The notes: generated by a model from the letters alone, not told the origin. A stretch of 64,000 nt of DNA from Nageia nagi (GCA_050084985.1 JBITNC010000001.1:200632001-200696000); one strand, 5' to 3'. Positions 1 through 13,290 are shown, counted from the stretch's first letter. A program made the numbers and translations.

Positions 1-3000
1 TATTTAGACTTCATAAATGATTTATCACAATATTACAAATATCAATATAAAGTTGGTATTATAATATGCTAGGTCCAATGCAATATCATATGCTATGGTT
101 CATATTTCAATTTATCTTGATTACAAGAAAGTTTTATATTATTGCTAGAGGTAGATATTCACTCCTTTTCATTTCTTTATAGGCTATATATGCAAGTGGA
201 ATAGGTTTACCTCCATAGATCAAAACTCTTTGGTATGACAAGATCTCTGATAGGTGGTTATCTCTCATAATCTTTAGTAATAAATGATGTCTTTAGATTC
301 CACCTATTATGAGAAATTGTTATACTATGAGCTCTAAAACTTTCTATCTTTTACAAACTCCATAATTATTCATATTCAAAACTATTAACCACATGCATCT
401 TAAGGATCAAGGGTTTCAAATTTTGGTTGCAGAGGCTATATATCTAATTATATGAAGATATATATTGCAAGCTCACCTCTAATTTGATCCTAATCCTCTA
501 AAGATCCATTGCCATTTACTTTTGAGGATTACACATACACTTCATATTAGGTGCATGCTTTTCGTGTATTATTATCATATCTGATGTAGTGTACATATCT
601 AGCTCTTCTTATATTATAAATTATTATATTTATTATGTATATTTTCATTTTACATAATTCATGGTATACAATATCCAATACATCTATATTTAGGAGCCAA
701 TCATACTTGGATGAATAAATTTTCATTTGATTCAAAAAACTAAAGGACCATAATTTGTAGAAAAAATTATGATAAATCAAGGATAAATGTTCATTACATA
801 ATTGCTCCTCTCTTAAGTGGTTCTTGTTTTAGAAATTTAAAACCCTAAAGATTAGTATCTCATAAAAACCTTTAGACACATCCCTCTTATAGAGAGATGA
901 ATAACATATTAAGCTTTTGATGGTATAGTTTTATATAGGCCAATCCTATGTTTGATACTTAGCCAAATATATTGGACCTTTTCCATATAAAATAATTAAA
1001 TTTAGATAGGATTCCATCTCTCATAGATAAGATGATATTTCCCATTAATTGCAGCTATTAGAATTGAGAATCATGAGGTTTACTTCCCACAGACAGAGAT
1101 TTAGACCCTTTAAAAGACTCATCATAAATAGAAGAGATAATAAGATTTTAAATTCCATGTTTTAGTTTTATCAGGATAGTTCCTTATCCATCATGAAAAA
1201 TGTCAAATAAAAAGAAAAGGGATAGATATTTTGAAAGAGATAAAAAGGATTAGAGTACAAGAAAGAAAGGGAAATGATATTGCTTGAGTCCAACTAGGGC
1301 TTATAATAATTCTATCATAACCTAAAGGAAGAATCCCTATCTCATAGAAATACCTATAATGTGGCATGTATATTTGGTAGCAAGAGAGAAGAGGATATAG
1401 TCATGGATATTTCATTCATCATACCATGGAGAAAATAAAATATATAAATAGACCATTTTAGCCTTCCAAAGACTCTATAAAAAACAAATATACAAGTGGC
1501 ACCATACTCAGTTTGGGTTGAAAAAATAGATATTTTATTACTTAGATGCAAATTTCAAAAGATCCAATCTCATATTTTACATCAATTTGATCTATATATA
1601 TAGATTTAGATTTGAAAATATCTACCAACAATATTAAGAATTTAAAGAAAATCTATAAAATATAGCATGTATGCAACTAACTAATAAAATTATGAAATTC
1701 ATAACATATCTAAGCTATAGCTTGAATTACATAGCTATAACTTCCTAAATTTATGCTAATGATATTTGTATTTTATATTTAGTTCCCAAATGTAGCTAGG
1801 AAATATTGTTTTCATAAGATTGGATAAGTGTCAGAAGCTTTGCTTAAAATAATTATATTGCTTATATAATCTTGTTGGACTTAGACAATATAAAAAAGAC
1901 TATCATTATTTAGACCAATAGGATATGGTTATTGAATTTAGTGGATGTTAGTGAACTAGATTAGGATATATAAGAATAAGTCATAGTAGATTTCATTAGG
2001 TTTTGGGAAAGCACAAGGTGTATTGGTTAATCAGACCACTTTCCTTAGAGATGTCTTGGTAATAGTTTGATCACATTCTAGGAGAATGTAAGAAGGATGG
2101 AGACTAGCAAGTTCTATTATCATCATGATAATTATGATTCTACTATTCCTTGGAAAAGTTCACCCATTTCTAAGTTCATCATACTCCCAAAAAATGCATT
2201 GATGAATAGTATCATCAGGATCTAGTAAGTGATTTAAACTTGTAGTACTATCAAGCTTCGAGAGTTCTCTTTCATCCAACTGCTACAATTTCAAGTGCCT
2301 CTAAAATATTTCAAACTTGTTAATGCACAAGGTAATCAAGAAATAATATTCCTACTTAATGCAAGCTATAATTTCTCTAATAGTAATATTTCCTTTAATT
2401 TCATTAAAAATACAATTGCTATAACTCCACAAGGGAGGGTCATTTAATAGAAAGACTCCAAAACATGTGCATTCATGGGCTTATTTAAAAACCCCCTATT
2501 GTGAAAATTTAACACCTTCTTTTTTAATTTATTAAAACCCTTATGGTAAATCCATATATAATAAATAATAATCCTTTTTAAAAATATACCATTTTACCTA
2601 AAAAATAAATCAATTTTTAATACCCCTTAGTAGTTTTAGTTCTTAATATCATCACATGTAATTATAGTAATCTAAAAAATTATCAATTAAAACCATCATC
2701 ATTTGTTATTTAAATTTTCTCAAAAATATGACCTAAAAGGATAATATCTTGATTATGAAATTAGAGTGTAGCCTAGGCCTTTTATGATAAAGTTCAAGAG
2801 ACTTCTTTATGGCTCTATTTGTGAGGATAAACTCTTAATAATGAAATCCAAGTAGCTTCTCTCATGTGTACAAGTGTAAAAAGAAAACATTCTTTTTAAA
2901 ATTATTTGTACAATAATTATTTTATGTTTAGCACTTCTATAAGCTTTTTTGATCATATAAGAATACTAATTGATGCAAATGGAAAGCATACTTTTATCTT

Positions 3001-4100
3001 ATGGTGGTTGTTTAATGTTCAAATTCAGACACTCATAAATAATAGTAAATAAAATAACTTTCCTATATAATACTAATAGAATATTTTGTAAAAATTTTAA
3101 ACACCACTACCCCCTCCCCTTATAAAACACTTATTGATATATTGATAGTTTTCATTGATATTAAAAATATCCCTTAGTATGCATGCTCATGGTATTTACC
3201 ATTTCCTAACAATGACGATAGATGCAAAGAGAAACATAAGATAAAGAACTACTTTGAATTCTTCATCTCCAAGGTTAATAAACTAAAATGCTTGAGAGAG
3301 GGATTTTTTACAAAGAGCATGCTAGAAAAGTGGGCTAAAATGTTAGAGGTTATGATTCAATATATATATTAGAATTCAAATTCTCCTTGGTAACAAGTGT
3401 GTATCTTTTACTTATGAATAATTTCCTCAATAACCCTATGAATTTCCCATCCTTTCTTTGAAATTCACTTACCATATATGTAGTTAAATCTAAGAAGTTA
3501 TACTTCAACATCCCTTTGCATCAAGGGCTAATCCTCATAGTCTATAACCATAATTTGGCTAATTCTCCTACTTCCCTTATAAAACGCCAAATGGGAATTG
3601 AAGAATGTATTAACCTTAATATTGAACATGAGATACAAAATGAGCCCCACTCTCCCACTAGACCTATCTTGTTAAAAAAAAATTCTTAGATATTGAAATT
3701 CTCTTAAACCTTGATTAGATACCAAGGGCCCAAGGTGCAGAGTTATTCAACATAGATAATAATGCATTGAGAATGAATGATTATATTCATAATGATGAGT
3801 ACACTCTTATGAACTTCTTATCTCTTTTTCTAATTTGTGTTAGAAATTTTATAAATATCCACCCTACATGAAAGATTCTTCACTCAGGGATCTATTGTAA
3901 CTAAAACAAATCATTCTACCTTAGAGATATACCTATAGAGTACATGATGATGAAAAATAAAGTTTGATGTTAAAAATATTCTCCTTTTTGTTCATGCATA
4001 TTACACAGGTTGACAATATTTTTATTTATTGTTATGGTTGACATATTAAATATTTTTTTTAGATATTGGTATATATTTTTATGTATATGATTTTGGGATT
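1..4100. other. AT-rich tract without recognisable genes
   Basis: I see no coding region, RNA gene or element boundary that I can support here. Open frames are short, are rich in Ile, Tyr and Phe as expected of AT-rich noise, and match no family I recognise on either strand. Short homopolymer and TA-rich stretches are scattered throughout. The tract could hold old elements decayed past recognition. Confidence 0.5.
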
Positions 4101-4119
4101 CACCATAAACCAAAAATCT

Positions 4120-4625
4120 TAATCCTAATGTATGCCTTACAATAATTAAAGCATTGTATAATGTCCTTGATCATGGACTATAATGATCATAGGATATGCA
4201 TATAATGGGTATGATTTGGAGGCCCTTAAGTATTTCAAAATATCTAATTGATCAATTTTAGAATAGAATCATTAAACTTTACTAGTATTCTTATTGTATG
4301 TGCAACTCTTGCAACTTTAAAATATGGCAAGGATAATCATGAACAAATAACTAGATGTCAGTTTATTTCCAATGCAATTGTTATAATAACCCTGATAGAT
4401 ATGTATTAAAAATGTAATACTATACATGTATGGTTTACTTTCTTGATCATGTTGGAAATATAGATGAAGAAAAAAAATTTAGAAATGCATGACAATAAAA
4501 CATGATGCAATTGTGATAAAAACCAACTTATTTTCTGAAGCTTACATCCATGATGAAACATAATACATGTATGGTTGACCTTCTTAGATATTCTTACCCA
4601 TATATATGAATAAAAAGACTTCATA
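4120..4625 (+). pseudogene. PPR gene fragment (PPR plus duplicated E-motif)
   Basis: This is the remnant of a pentatricopeptide-repeat protein, a family of organelle RNA-binding proteins. Around 4172 a frame reads WTIMIIGYAYNGYDLEALKYF, close to the usual Trp-x-x-Met-Ile-x-Gly-Tyr-Ala-x-x-Gly repeat core. After a frameshift, 4287-4408 encodes a stretch containing VCATLATLKYGKD and ending TLIDMY, the start of a further repeat. From 4424 the frame CMVYFLDHVGNIDEEKKF matches the E-motif start (CMVDLLGRAG...). A second CMVDLL start lies at 4567-4584, so this E-motif piece is duplicated. Stops and frameshifts interrupt it throughout. Related pieces lie at 22250-25281 and 31440-31640. The family call is fairly firm; gene limits are approximate. 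Confidence 0.65.
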
Positions 4626-5109
4626 AATATCACTTATAATATTTTGTTTAGTATTTTTTGGTTTAATTGTATATGAATTACCTAATTATGCAGTGTGGAC
4701 TTATTTTTTTGATGATTGTAGAATTCATAACAACCTAGAGTTAGTAGAATTCACAACTTGAATTGGGTCCATTAAAGAAGGATCATTCTTGGAAAAACTC
4801 TCACCATTGGTGAATATGGCATTGAATTTCATTCTTAATGAAAATGAAGGATAAAAATAACTAAGTAAAATGGTAGTGCTAATTGAACATAATATATGGA
4901 AAAAAGCTATTTATATATAAAAAAAGTGTTCCATAGAGACTAAAATTAAATCTAATAAATCTCATAATAGATGCTAGCATTGGACATCTTGCAATACTAG
5001 ATTACATGTCATAATGTACACTTTAACTTTTAGCTTATAAGAAATATCCTTTATTCATTATACATATTTAAAGTGGTTAAAATAGTTGGCACCCTATAGA
5101 AAAATTTAT

Positions 5110-5335
5110 TATACAATCATTCCTTGCATACCCTGCAATCATTGCAATCTATGAAACTATTCACTTTCACTTTACCGTTTAGGTTACATCAAGAAAAAAT
5201 CATAAATAATTTAGACTCTACAACAATTTCTTGTACAACCATTCCTTGCATATCCTACAATCATTACAATACATGAAATTGTTCACTTTCACTCCAACTT
5301 TTAGCGTACATGGAGAAAAAAGCATAAGTTTTTTT
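5110..5335. repeat. Tandem duplication, about 122-base unit
   Basis: Two imperfect head-to-tail copies begin near 5112 and 5234. Both share the sequence around ttgcatatcctacaatcatt and the phrase ttcactttcact followed by a taggttacat-like segment. The spacing is about 122 bases. The repeat lies in otherwise featureless DNA just left of the copia element and encodes nothing I recognise. Confidence 0.7.
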
Positions 5336-5389
5336 ATCCTAAATTATTTAATTAATAATCAAGCCTTCTAGAATAATGTGGGTATATTG

Positions 5390-7179
5390 TGTTGACCTAT
5401 AGTGTTGTCATTATTATCAAAGTAGATTAAGATGTTATAATTATTTTCAATAATGAAAAAAAGTCATAATACCATAAGTGAGCAAGATTGTTAGTATTTA
5501 AGGAAAGCATATTTTGTTAGAGTTTCAACAATATTTATAGGTATTTGGATTAGAACAAACCCATCAAAATAAAATATATTATTTCAGTAAAATTAATTAG
5601 GCATACTTCAAACTAAATGGCCATAACTCAAATATCTTAATTGGAACACTTCTTGTGGATTAATTTAACTTTGATTCAACATGATATATGATTAACCACC
5701 ACAGTAGGACTTGTGCTGAGAAAAATGAAGTTATCTAATTTCTTTGCTATTTTGATAGAATTTAGTCTACTCCACTCTATCAAATCTTTGCAAAAATAAA
5801 ATGCTCTATAAAATATTCAAAAAATGGATAAGTATAAGATTATTATATTTTGTTGCTATTTTGGTAAATTTTTTCCATTCCAATATTGTTAGATCTCCAC
5901 CAAAATCAAACAGAGTTATGTGATCAAACAAGGGCCTATGCAAACAAATAAGATTTTATGTGGATAACACATGACTTATGTAGAGAGGATTGATTTTATG
6001 TAGAGACCCTCCTAGTGGATGATGTCAAAAATGTCTTATGTAGAGAAATAAAGCCTTATAGAGAGGCTTAAATACTTATGTAGAGAAGGAAGTGCTTGTT
6101 CAATTAGAGAATACATTATGCAATTACCAAAATCCTTATACAAAGATACAAAGTATTATGCAAAAACCTAGAATCTTATGCAGAGGATCAATATCTTATA
6201 TGGAGAAGTATTTTTTCTAGCATACAGTTACAAGAATGTAAAATGCCTATGAAGTTTCAAGTACAATTGGACATGTGTATTATAGCTCAAACATGATTAT
6301 ATCTTTTTGAATTCTTAGTTTTTGTAACTAAAATCAATAAACTTGTAACTAAATGAGGAGAAATATGAGGATGGTTACAATGGTGATTAATGGGATATAA
6401 CAGTAAATAATTAAAAAGATCATGGTATTGAATGAAGTAATTAATATAGTGAATAGAATAAAAAGTAAATAGAAAAGAGAGTTGTATGATAGTGATTGAT
6501 TGAATGTCTATCATATTTTGAAGCTATTATGTGGCAAAGTGAAGACATATTCATATCCTGTAGCTACAATAGCATTGAAAAACATATGAGTTGCATGATA
6601 TTGAGGTGAGAGTGTATGAGAAGACTACTATTGATAAATAAAATACAATAGATTGGAAATGAGGGAAGAATAGTGGCTATGAAGATTGATTATATATTTC
6701 TTCTAGAGATAGTCGAGTGATGAATTTTGATGAGCTAAAGATTAAAGAAGGATTTATGAATAGATAAGGTATTTTTATGTCAAATCTTTAATCAAGATTT
6801 GAAGTCCAAGTTGGTGCTTGGTAAAAGATGTTGGTGATCCTTGTAGTGGGTGCTATATAAATAAGGGGTTGGTACTCCTTTTAGTTGTAGATAATAAATT
6901 GTAGGGGTTGGTGCTCTTTATAGTTGGTGTTGGTAAACTAAGTGTAAAGTTGGTGCTTTGCAATGGCTAGATTTGGACCATGATCCAAGAAGTCTTATCC
7001 AAAGATATAGCCACATTAGTGAACCTTGTTATATCTTATGTTGTTTAATGCTTCTTTAATGTGCTTATTTTATTTTAATTTTAGTTTTTTTATTGCATTG
7101 GTTCTAAGAACTCAAGATTTAAGTTTAAAAATATAACACATAGATTCACCCCCCTCTCAGTATCATTATGTGACTAATA
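5390..7179 (+). repeat. Left LTR of the copia element
   Basis: It starts TGTTGACCTATAGTGTTGTC and ends TGACTAATA, where the right LTR ends TGACTAACA. Homology with 19587-21212 runs the whole length, for example the shared ggttggtgctc and ctcagtatcatt segments near the 3' end. At 1790 bases it is longer than the right copy (1626), mainly because of extra repeat units near 5930-6215. Confidence 0.9.
5930..6215 (+). repeat. Minisatellite inside the left copia LTR
   Basis: A run of degenerate units of roughly 25-35 bases carries the core CTTATGTAGAGA (variants TTTATGTAGAGA, CTTATGCAGAGG, CTTATATGGAGA). About nine cores can be seen between 5950 and 6215. The right LTR has only about five related cores around 20165-20275, so unit number changed after insertion or during reverse transcription. 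Confidence 0.75.
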
Positions 7180-7181
7180 AT

Positions 7182-7193
7182 TGGTATAAGAGA
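7182..7193 (+). other. Primer-binding site of the copia element
   Basis: TGGTATAAGAGA sits two bases after the LTR end. It matches TGGTATCAGAGC, the complement of the initiator methionine tRNA 3' end, except for two bases. Confidence 0.8.
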
Positions 7194-7245
7194 GAGGTCC
7201 CTTTATTAAATCTAGTCAACTAAGGTTGATCCAAAGAGTGATACT

Positions 7246-9967
7246 ATGGTAATTGAAGAAGGTTTTTCATCCAACAAAGAACATATTTTTGATGTAATTA
7301 ACAATGTTTTTTGGAGACTCAAAATGCAAACTTATCTTTGTGCCTTGAGATTTGATATATGGGAAATTGTAGAAGCTGGGTATGTAGTTCCTCACACTCC
7401 TCCAACTAATGCAATAGGTAAGAAACTATGTGAGAGTGATTCTAAAATAAAGATTGTTATGTATGAATTAGTTAATAATGATCTAGTAAATATTATGGGA
7501 TGTAAAATTTCCAAAGAAATATGGAATATGTTAAAAAGCATCCATAAAGGTGATGAAAGGATAAAGGAGGCTAAGTTGCAAATCTTTATAGCTTAGTTTG
7601 AAGGATTAAGGATGAATGATGAAGAAGACATTTCAAACTATATGCTTAGAGTTTCTTATAATTAAAATAATAATTATCATAGTTATTTATAAAATAATTA
7701 AATTCCTTAATTAACTATGAAAGTAGAAAATTGATGACATGAAAGATGAAAATAATCAAATTGATCTTAACCTATCAAAATTGGATTAATAGAAGATACA
7801 AACCTAGTATTTACCTATGATGATAAATGGAGGTGAGATTCAATTGAGAGAGGAAAAACATTGAGATTCTTCAAAACATGGAGCCACCAATCTGACCTCA
7901 ATCCAATGATGATGCCAAAAACCCAACAATAATGGTTGGATACCTTTCCAAAATGCCTCACCTTCAAGCTTAATATTATCTTCCACTTTTGATGCATTGA
8001 ATCTTGATCATAAAGGGAAGAAAGATCATAGGAATGCAGAGCTCAAAGTATAACAAAATCTAGAGATGATAGGTGGTATTTAGAAACACTAATTAGGATT
8101 AATACAAGTATATTACCACCTATAAAGGATTTAGAATTATATCATGTCATGTTATATCTTTGATCATACACAACACCTCCACCTTTATAGGTAATAGGTC
8201 TATTGCTAAGGCTCCTCCTTAGGCTAATTTTGATGTCAAGCTTACTTTTTACCATAAAACATAAAGGTGGATGAGAATACACTAGAAAAAAGAACATTTA
8301 TTTAAAAAATTAAATAAATTATTTCAAATATCTAAAAATATATTTTAATTAAATCAAAATTCCTTTTTATAATGTTAATAGAGTTAATGAGACTATCAAT
8401 TCCATAAGGGGATTAGCATAATATTAAGGATGTTGTGATTGTTAAGAAAATCTTAAGATCCTTGCCATCTAGATTGAATACAAAAGTATCAAATATTGAA
8501 GAGGAAAAAGAGTTGAATATTTTTTATTTGGATGAAATGTATGGATCACTAGTTTCTTATGAAATAAGGACTACAAAAACCAAATCTAGTGATAAGGAAG
8601 TTATTTTCAAATTTGCTAAGAGTTTAAAATACAAAGAATACTTAGATGAAGATATATTAGATCTTGAAGAATCCAAATTTATTAGGAAACTCAAAAGAGG
8701 AAATGGTAATATAAAGGTAAGATACCTTTAAAATATTTTTTTTATGATGGTATTTATCATTTTGCCAATAAATATCCACACAAAGAAAAGAATGGTAATG
8801 ATGACTACACAAGAAATTAAAGAGAAAATAGTATCAGAAATAAAAATAAAAATTTCAAGAAAGAGAATCATAATAAAATAAGTTTTATCTCTAAAAAAAT
8901 GGATATGAATTTGTTGGTATCTCAAATAATGGATCTAAAGATGAGCATAATGAATCCTTATTTATGGCTTTTGAAGTTAATAATAAAGAAGATAAAAGTT
9001 TTGCAAACTTTGATGATGATAAAGAAGAAATTATTATCAATCTTAAAAAAAGCTTATAGCTACTTTAGATGATCTTGATAATGAAAGAAGAAAATGCAAA
9101 AAAATGGTCAGAAAATTAAATGAAGTAAATGATGAATTTGAAGAAAAAAAATTCAAGTTATATGAACTCAAGTCAATTGAAGAATCTCTACAAATCTAGT
9201 TGAATAATAGAATAGATGTCTATGAAAACTTAGAAGAGGGAATCATTATTTTAAGATAATAAATTGAAATATTATCTCAATAAACCAAGACTAATATTAT
9301 GTTTTCCAAAAGCTTAGAGAAATCTGATCAAATATTGAGATCTCAAATATATTCAATAATAAAATTTGATCTATGTTTTGAGCCTATAGAAACCTTAGGT
9401 GTAGCTAAAAAATAACTACCTCACATTGAATCAAATAACACTCAAAATAATAGTAAAATAAAATAAGAGATAATTAATAATCAATCTAGAGATAGTTAAG
9501 AAGCTAGTAGTGATGGTTTCATAAAAGTTGACAAGAAAGAAAGGAGAATGCCAAGATGGAAAACAAGCAATGTTTAATAGAAAAATAAGTTTTTCAATTC
9601 CTATTCTAATTATGATAATAAATTTTATGGGTATTTTTATAAATGCAATTTGTTTGGTCATAAGATGGTATTTTACATAATGAATACTCAACCAATAAAT
9701 GTTATGCATAGAAATATTTTAACTCCTTTAATATATTTAACTATGGAACTCTATATATATCATAATTATGGGCACACAACAAAATTTTGTAGAAACAAGT
9801 CAGTCAATTCATCCAAGATGAATAAGAAAGATTCTAAAATATGTGAGTCAACAGTCAAAGTGAATAATATTGGAATTAAGGGAGTCTATAAAAAGAAATA
9901 TAACAATGTTACTAAATCATTGATTTGTCAAGTAGCTCTTAAAGTAGAGAATAATCCAAAACCTTAA
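7246..9967 (+). pseudogene. copia gag, broken, with a 704-base insert
   Basis: Gag would form the particle and bind the element RNA. The start at 7246 opens a 116-codon frame with the copia Gag N-terminus (GFSSNKEHIFDVINNVFW, then WEIVEAGY and KEIWNMLKSIHKGDE). The frame reaches MLRVSYN at 7662, is interrupted by the insert, and resumes at 8374 (NRVNETI, then VKKILRSLPSRLNTKVSNIEE). A zinc-knuckle-like segment near 8730-8785 keeps its spacing and His, but all three Cys codons read TAT (Tyr). Further knuckle-like segments lie at 9628-9665 (FYKCNLFGHK) and 9751-9795 (YHNYGHTTKFC). In between is a Lys/Glu-rich, coiled-coil-like stretch (about 9000-9350). Many stops; not functional. Confidence 0.8.
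7663..8366. mobile_element. 704-base insertion in copia gag, class unknown
   Basis: The copia Gag frame stops matching at 7662 and picks up again at 8374. The seven bases TTATAAT occur at both edges (7656-7662 and 8367-8373), and removing one copy plus the insert restores a continuous Gag frame. The insert has no protein I recognise and no clear terminal inverted repeats. It contains an internal inverted repeat, acctataaagg near 8115 and cctttataggt near 8181, and AT-rich ends. The TSD length would fit several element types (a SINE, a LINE remnant or a DNA transposon), so I leave it unclassified. Confidence 0.65.
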
Positions 9968-11250
9968 ATTATTGATAATGGTTGTATAATGTACATGACC
10001 AAAGATAAATAAAGATTTAATAATGTACAACAATATGAGGGAGGATCAGTCAATTTTAGAAATAATGATTGTGCCAAAATAGTTTGAAAAGGAACTATGA
10101 AAATGGGAAATGGAAAGATGAAGTTAGAAGAATTTTTGCTTGTTATTAACTTGATACATAACCTATTGAGTGTTAGTTAAATATGTGATAAAGGTAATTA
10201 TGTTATCTTTAAAATACATGGATTTGAAATAAGAAGATCAAAAATTGGATGAATTGTAGCAATTGGAACAAGAATAGTAAATAATGTCTACACACTAATG
10301 ATAACATCAGAAGGATCCTACCTTCTTTGAAAAGAAAAAACTACTTGGTTATGGCATAAAATACTTGGACACATAAATTTTAAAAATCTAGAAAAAATTA
10401 GCATAAAGGAGGTAGTAAGGGATATGCCAAGAATCTCCAAGACATCCAACAACATGTGTCCTTCATATTAGAAAGGTAAGCAAACTATAACCTCCTTCAT
10501 GGATAAAGAATATCATTCTAGAAAAACCCTTAACCTAGTTCATACTAACTTATGTGGACCTACCCAAACTCAAAGTATACATGACCATAAATACTTTATG
10601 TTGTTTATATATGATTACTCAAGAATGACATAGGAACACTTCTTTAAAAATAAATTTGAATCCTTTGATATGTTTATGAGTTTCAATAATGTAATTGAAA
10701 ATTAGATGAAGAATCAAATGTATCAAATTAGATAGAGGAGGAAAATTCATTTTTGAAGAGTTTGCGGAATACTATGAGAAACATGACATTAGAAGATAAT
10801 TCTCAACTGCTAGAATACCATAACAAAATGGTGTCATAGAAATAAAGATAGAACAATGCAAGAGATGGTGAGAATGATGATGACTAACAATAAATTAAAT
10901 GATATATTCGAGAAAGAGGTAGTACACATAGTTTTCCACATTCAAAATAGATGTATGCTTATACCATATGAAAATAAAATACCATATGAGTTATGGTTTG
11001 GAAGAAAGGATACAATCAAATATTTTAAAATATTTGGAAGTAAATGCTAAATAAGAAATACTAAAAACAATTTGGCAAGTTTGAAGATAAAGTTGATTAA
11101 ATAATTATTATTGGCTACTCATGCAAAAGCAAAGCCCACTTATGCTATATTAAGAGACTTAGAAAGATTGCAAAAAGTGCAAATGTAAAGTTTTATGAAG
11201 GAAATATTCAAATGTCAAGTTACTATAATGATTATCCCATGTATGAATAA
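9968..11250 (+). pseudogene. copia protease and integrase, broken
   Basis: Just after gag, near 9966, the frame reads IIDNGCIMYMTKDK, the retropepsin-like active site with Asn where Asp-Ser-Gly-Cys has Ser. GAG-pre-integrase follows (WHKILGHINFKNLEK, about 10350-10395). The zinc-binding half reads MCPSY-stop-KGKQ, so the second Cys is Tyr and the following Gln is TAG. In the integrase core the first Asp is Asn (HTNLCGP, near 10540). The second is kept (KLDRGGKF, near 10730) and the Glu is kept (NGVIE, near 10830). Several stops and frameshifts occur, and the C-terminal part fades after about 11170. The element could not integrate itself. Confidence 0.8.
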
Positions 11251-12587
11251 AAATAAGAGGACAAATCTACACCATCCTAACCTAAATCATCACCATCATC
11301 CTCACCTAGATTATCAAGATTAGATTCTTCAAAATTATCACCACCAACATCACCTAAGGTATCACCACAAGCAACACTTGAATCATCACCACTAAGATCA
11401 CCAAAACCTCTAGCAAATGTTTGGAATTAAATCATCTAAGCCAACAAATCATTGGATATCCTAATATGGGTAATAAAATAAGAAGAAAAGTTTCCCAAAC
11501 TCAAGAGCATATAAATTATGTATTTTCATCTCATTTTGAACCCAAGAATGTTAAAGAAGCAAGTAAATATGAAAGTTGGGTAAAAGCAATAGAAGTAGAG
11601 CTATATTAGATTGAGAAGAATAAAATATGGAAGTTTGTACCTAGACCTACAAATAAGAATGTCATTGGTGCTAAGGTTATTCACAAATAAATTTAATAAA
11701 TAAGGTATAGTTGTAAGAAATAAGGCAATATTAGTAAGTAAAGGCTATGTACAAATTGAAGATATTTGATTGTGAAGAAATCTTTCCTCCTATAGCTAGA
11801 TTAGAAGCTATTAAAATCTTTCTTGCTCTAATTATGTTCAAGAATTTTAAAGTATATCAAATGGATGTTAAATTGATAGTTATCAATGAAAAGTTAGAAG
11901 AGGAAGTACATGGTGAGCAACCAAATAGTTTTCAGCTAGGAGATGATCTAAATATAGTATCTTGACTTAAGAAAGCTTTATATGGCCAAAAACAAACTCC
12001 AAGAGCATGGTACATAAGGATAGATAACTACCTTCTATAACAAGGATTCAAGAAAGATATGGTGAATAGTAACTTGTATGTTATAACTAAAAATGTTAAT
12101 CAAATTCTCATTGTTGTCTATGTAGATGATGTCATTTTTAGTGGGTGAAAAGAATAAATATGCAAAGAATTTTCTGCTCAAATTCAAAATAAGTTTTAAA
12201 TATTTATGGTGGGTGATTTGTCATACTTTCTTATCCTATAAGTGAATGAATTAGATAAGGGCATTTTTATATCTTAAATTAAGTATGTGAAGGAGATGTT
12301 GAAAAAGTTTAACATAGAAGATAGTAAACCTATAAGCACTCCCATGATGACTAGTTGTAAATTGAGTAAAGAAGATAATTCACCCTTAATTAATCAAAAT
12401 CTTTATAAAATCAATGATTGGTGATTTATTATATTTAACTACATCTAGGCTATATATATTACAATTAGTTTACATGGTTGCAAGATTTTAAGTAACCCCT
12501 AAAGAAACTCATCTTACAATAGTAAAATGAATATTTAGATATCTCAGAGGTACTACTAAAATGGGTTATGGTATCCCAAAGCTAAAA

Positions 12588-13288
12588 TGATCTAAATTAG
12601 ATCATATTAGTTTAATCTCTATAGGAGAAATACTCATCCCAAAGGTATCTGTGCTTGGATATTGACCAAATACTAAAATTAGGAGGTGATTAGTTTTAAA
12701 AACCACACTACTAATAGTCTAAGTCTACTATTTTTAACCTATTAATAATTTGCATTTTGATGAGTTGGCAGTTGAAGTTGAAGGGGCATCGATAGTTTAG
12801 ATATTTGAGTAGTTCAAGATTATTAAATGACATATTAGAGATGTTTCAAGCCCTATTTAAGGATGTGATACTCTATTTTAGGTTTTTCTAAGATTATAAA
12901 GATTTGAAGAAAGACCTAGAGTCATTCCAAAAAATTTGTAATTCTAAAGTTATTATTCTTGCTGTAGGAGATCGCAGTGGTATAATAAGGGATTGTATTG
13001 CTATTATTTTGATGGTATTTCTCTATATGCATGTAATATTGTAATGTCTATAGATAATGAGAAGAAAAATCTCTAATTCCATGTTGGATTAGTCCACATT
13101 GGGTGAACTAGGGTAAATCATTGTATTGATCTTATTATGTATGATTGAGATTGTTAATTTTTAGTTCTAGATTATGTAATTTTGTAGTTATATGAAATTT
13201 TATGGATCTCATAATGGTGAATATATTTTCATTCAAATTTGTAAGTGAGGATCTAAGCATGCTATAAGCATGTGATGATTACAGATCA
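12588..13288 (+). repeat. Left LTR of gypsy 1
   Basis: It begins TGATCTAAATTAGATCAT and ends with GATCA. The family terminus is a perfect palindrome in the copy at 30719 (TGATCCAAATTGGATCA). The LTR is 701 bases, against 705 for its partner at 18010. It includes the ATTAA-TAACATGCA-type repeat near 12703-12753 that also appears inside pol. Confidence 0.92.
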
Positions 13289-13290
13289 TG

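Noticed and set aside
1354-1551. 65-codon minus-strand frame
   Set aside because: No domain, neighbour or codon signal supports it.
7815-7997. 60-codon minus-strand frame
   Set aside because: It lies in the 704-base insertion, has no recognisable domain and is of a length expected by chance.
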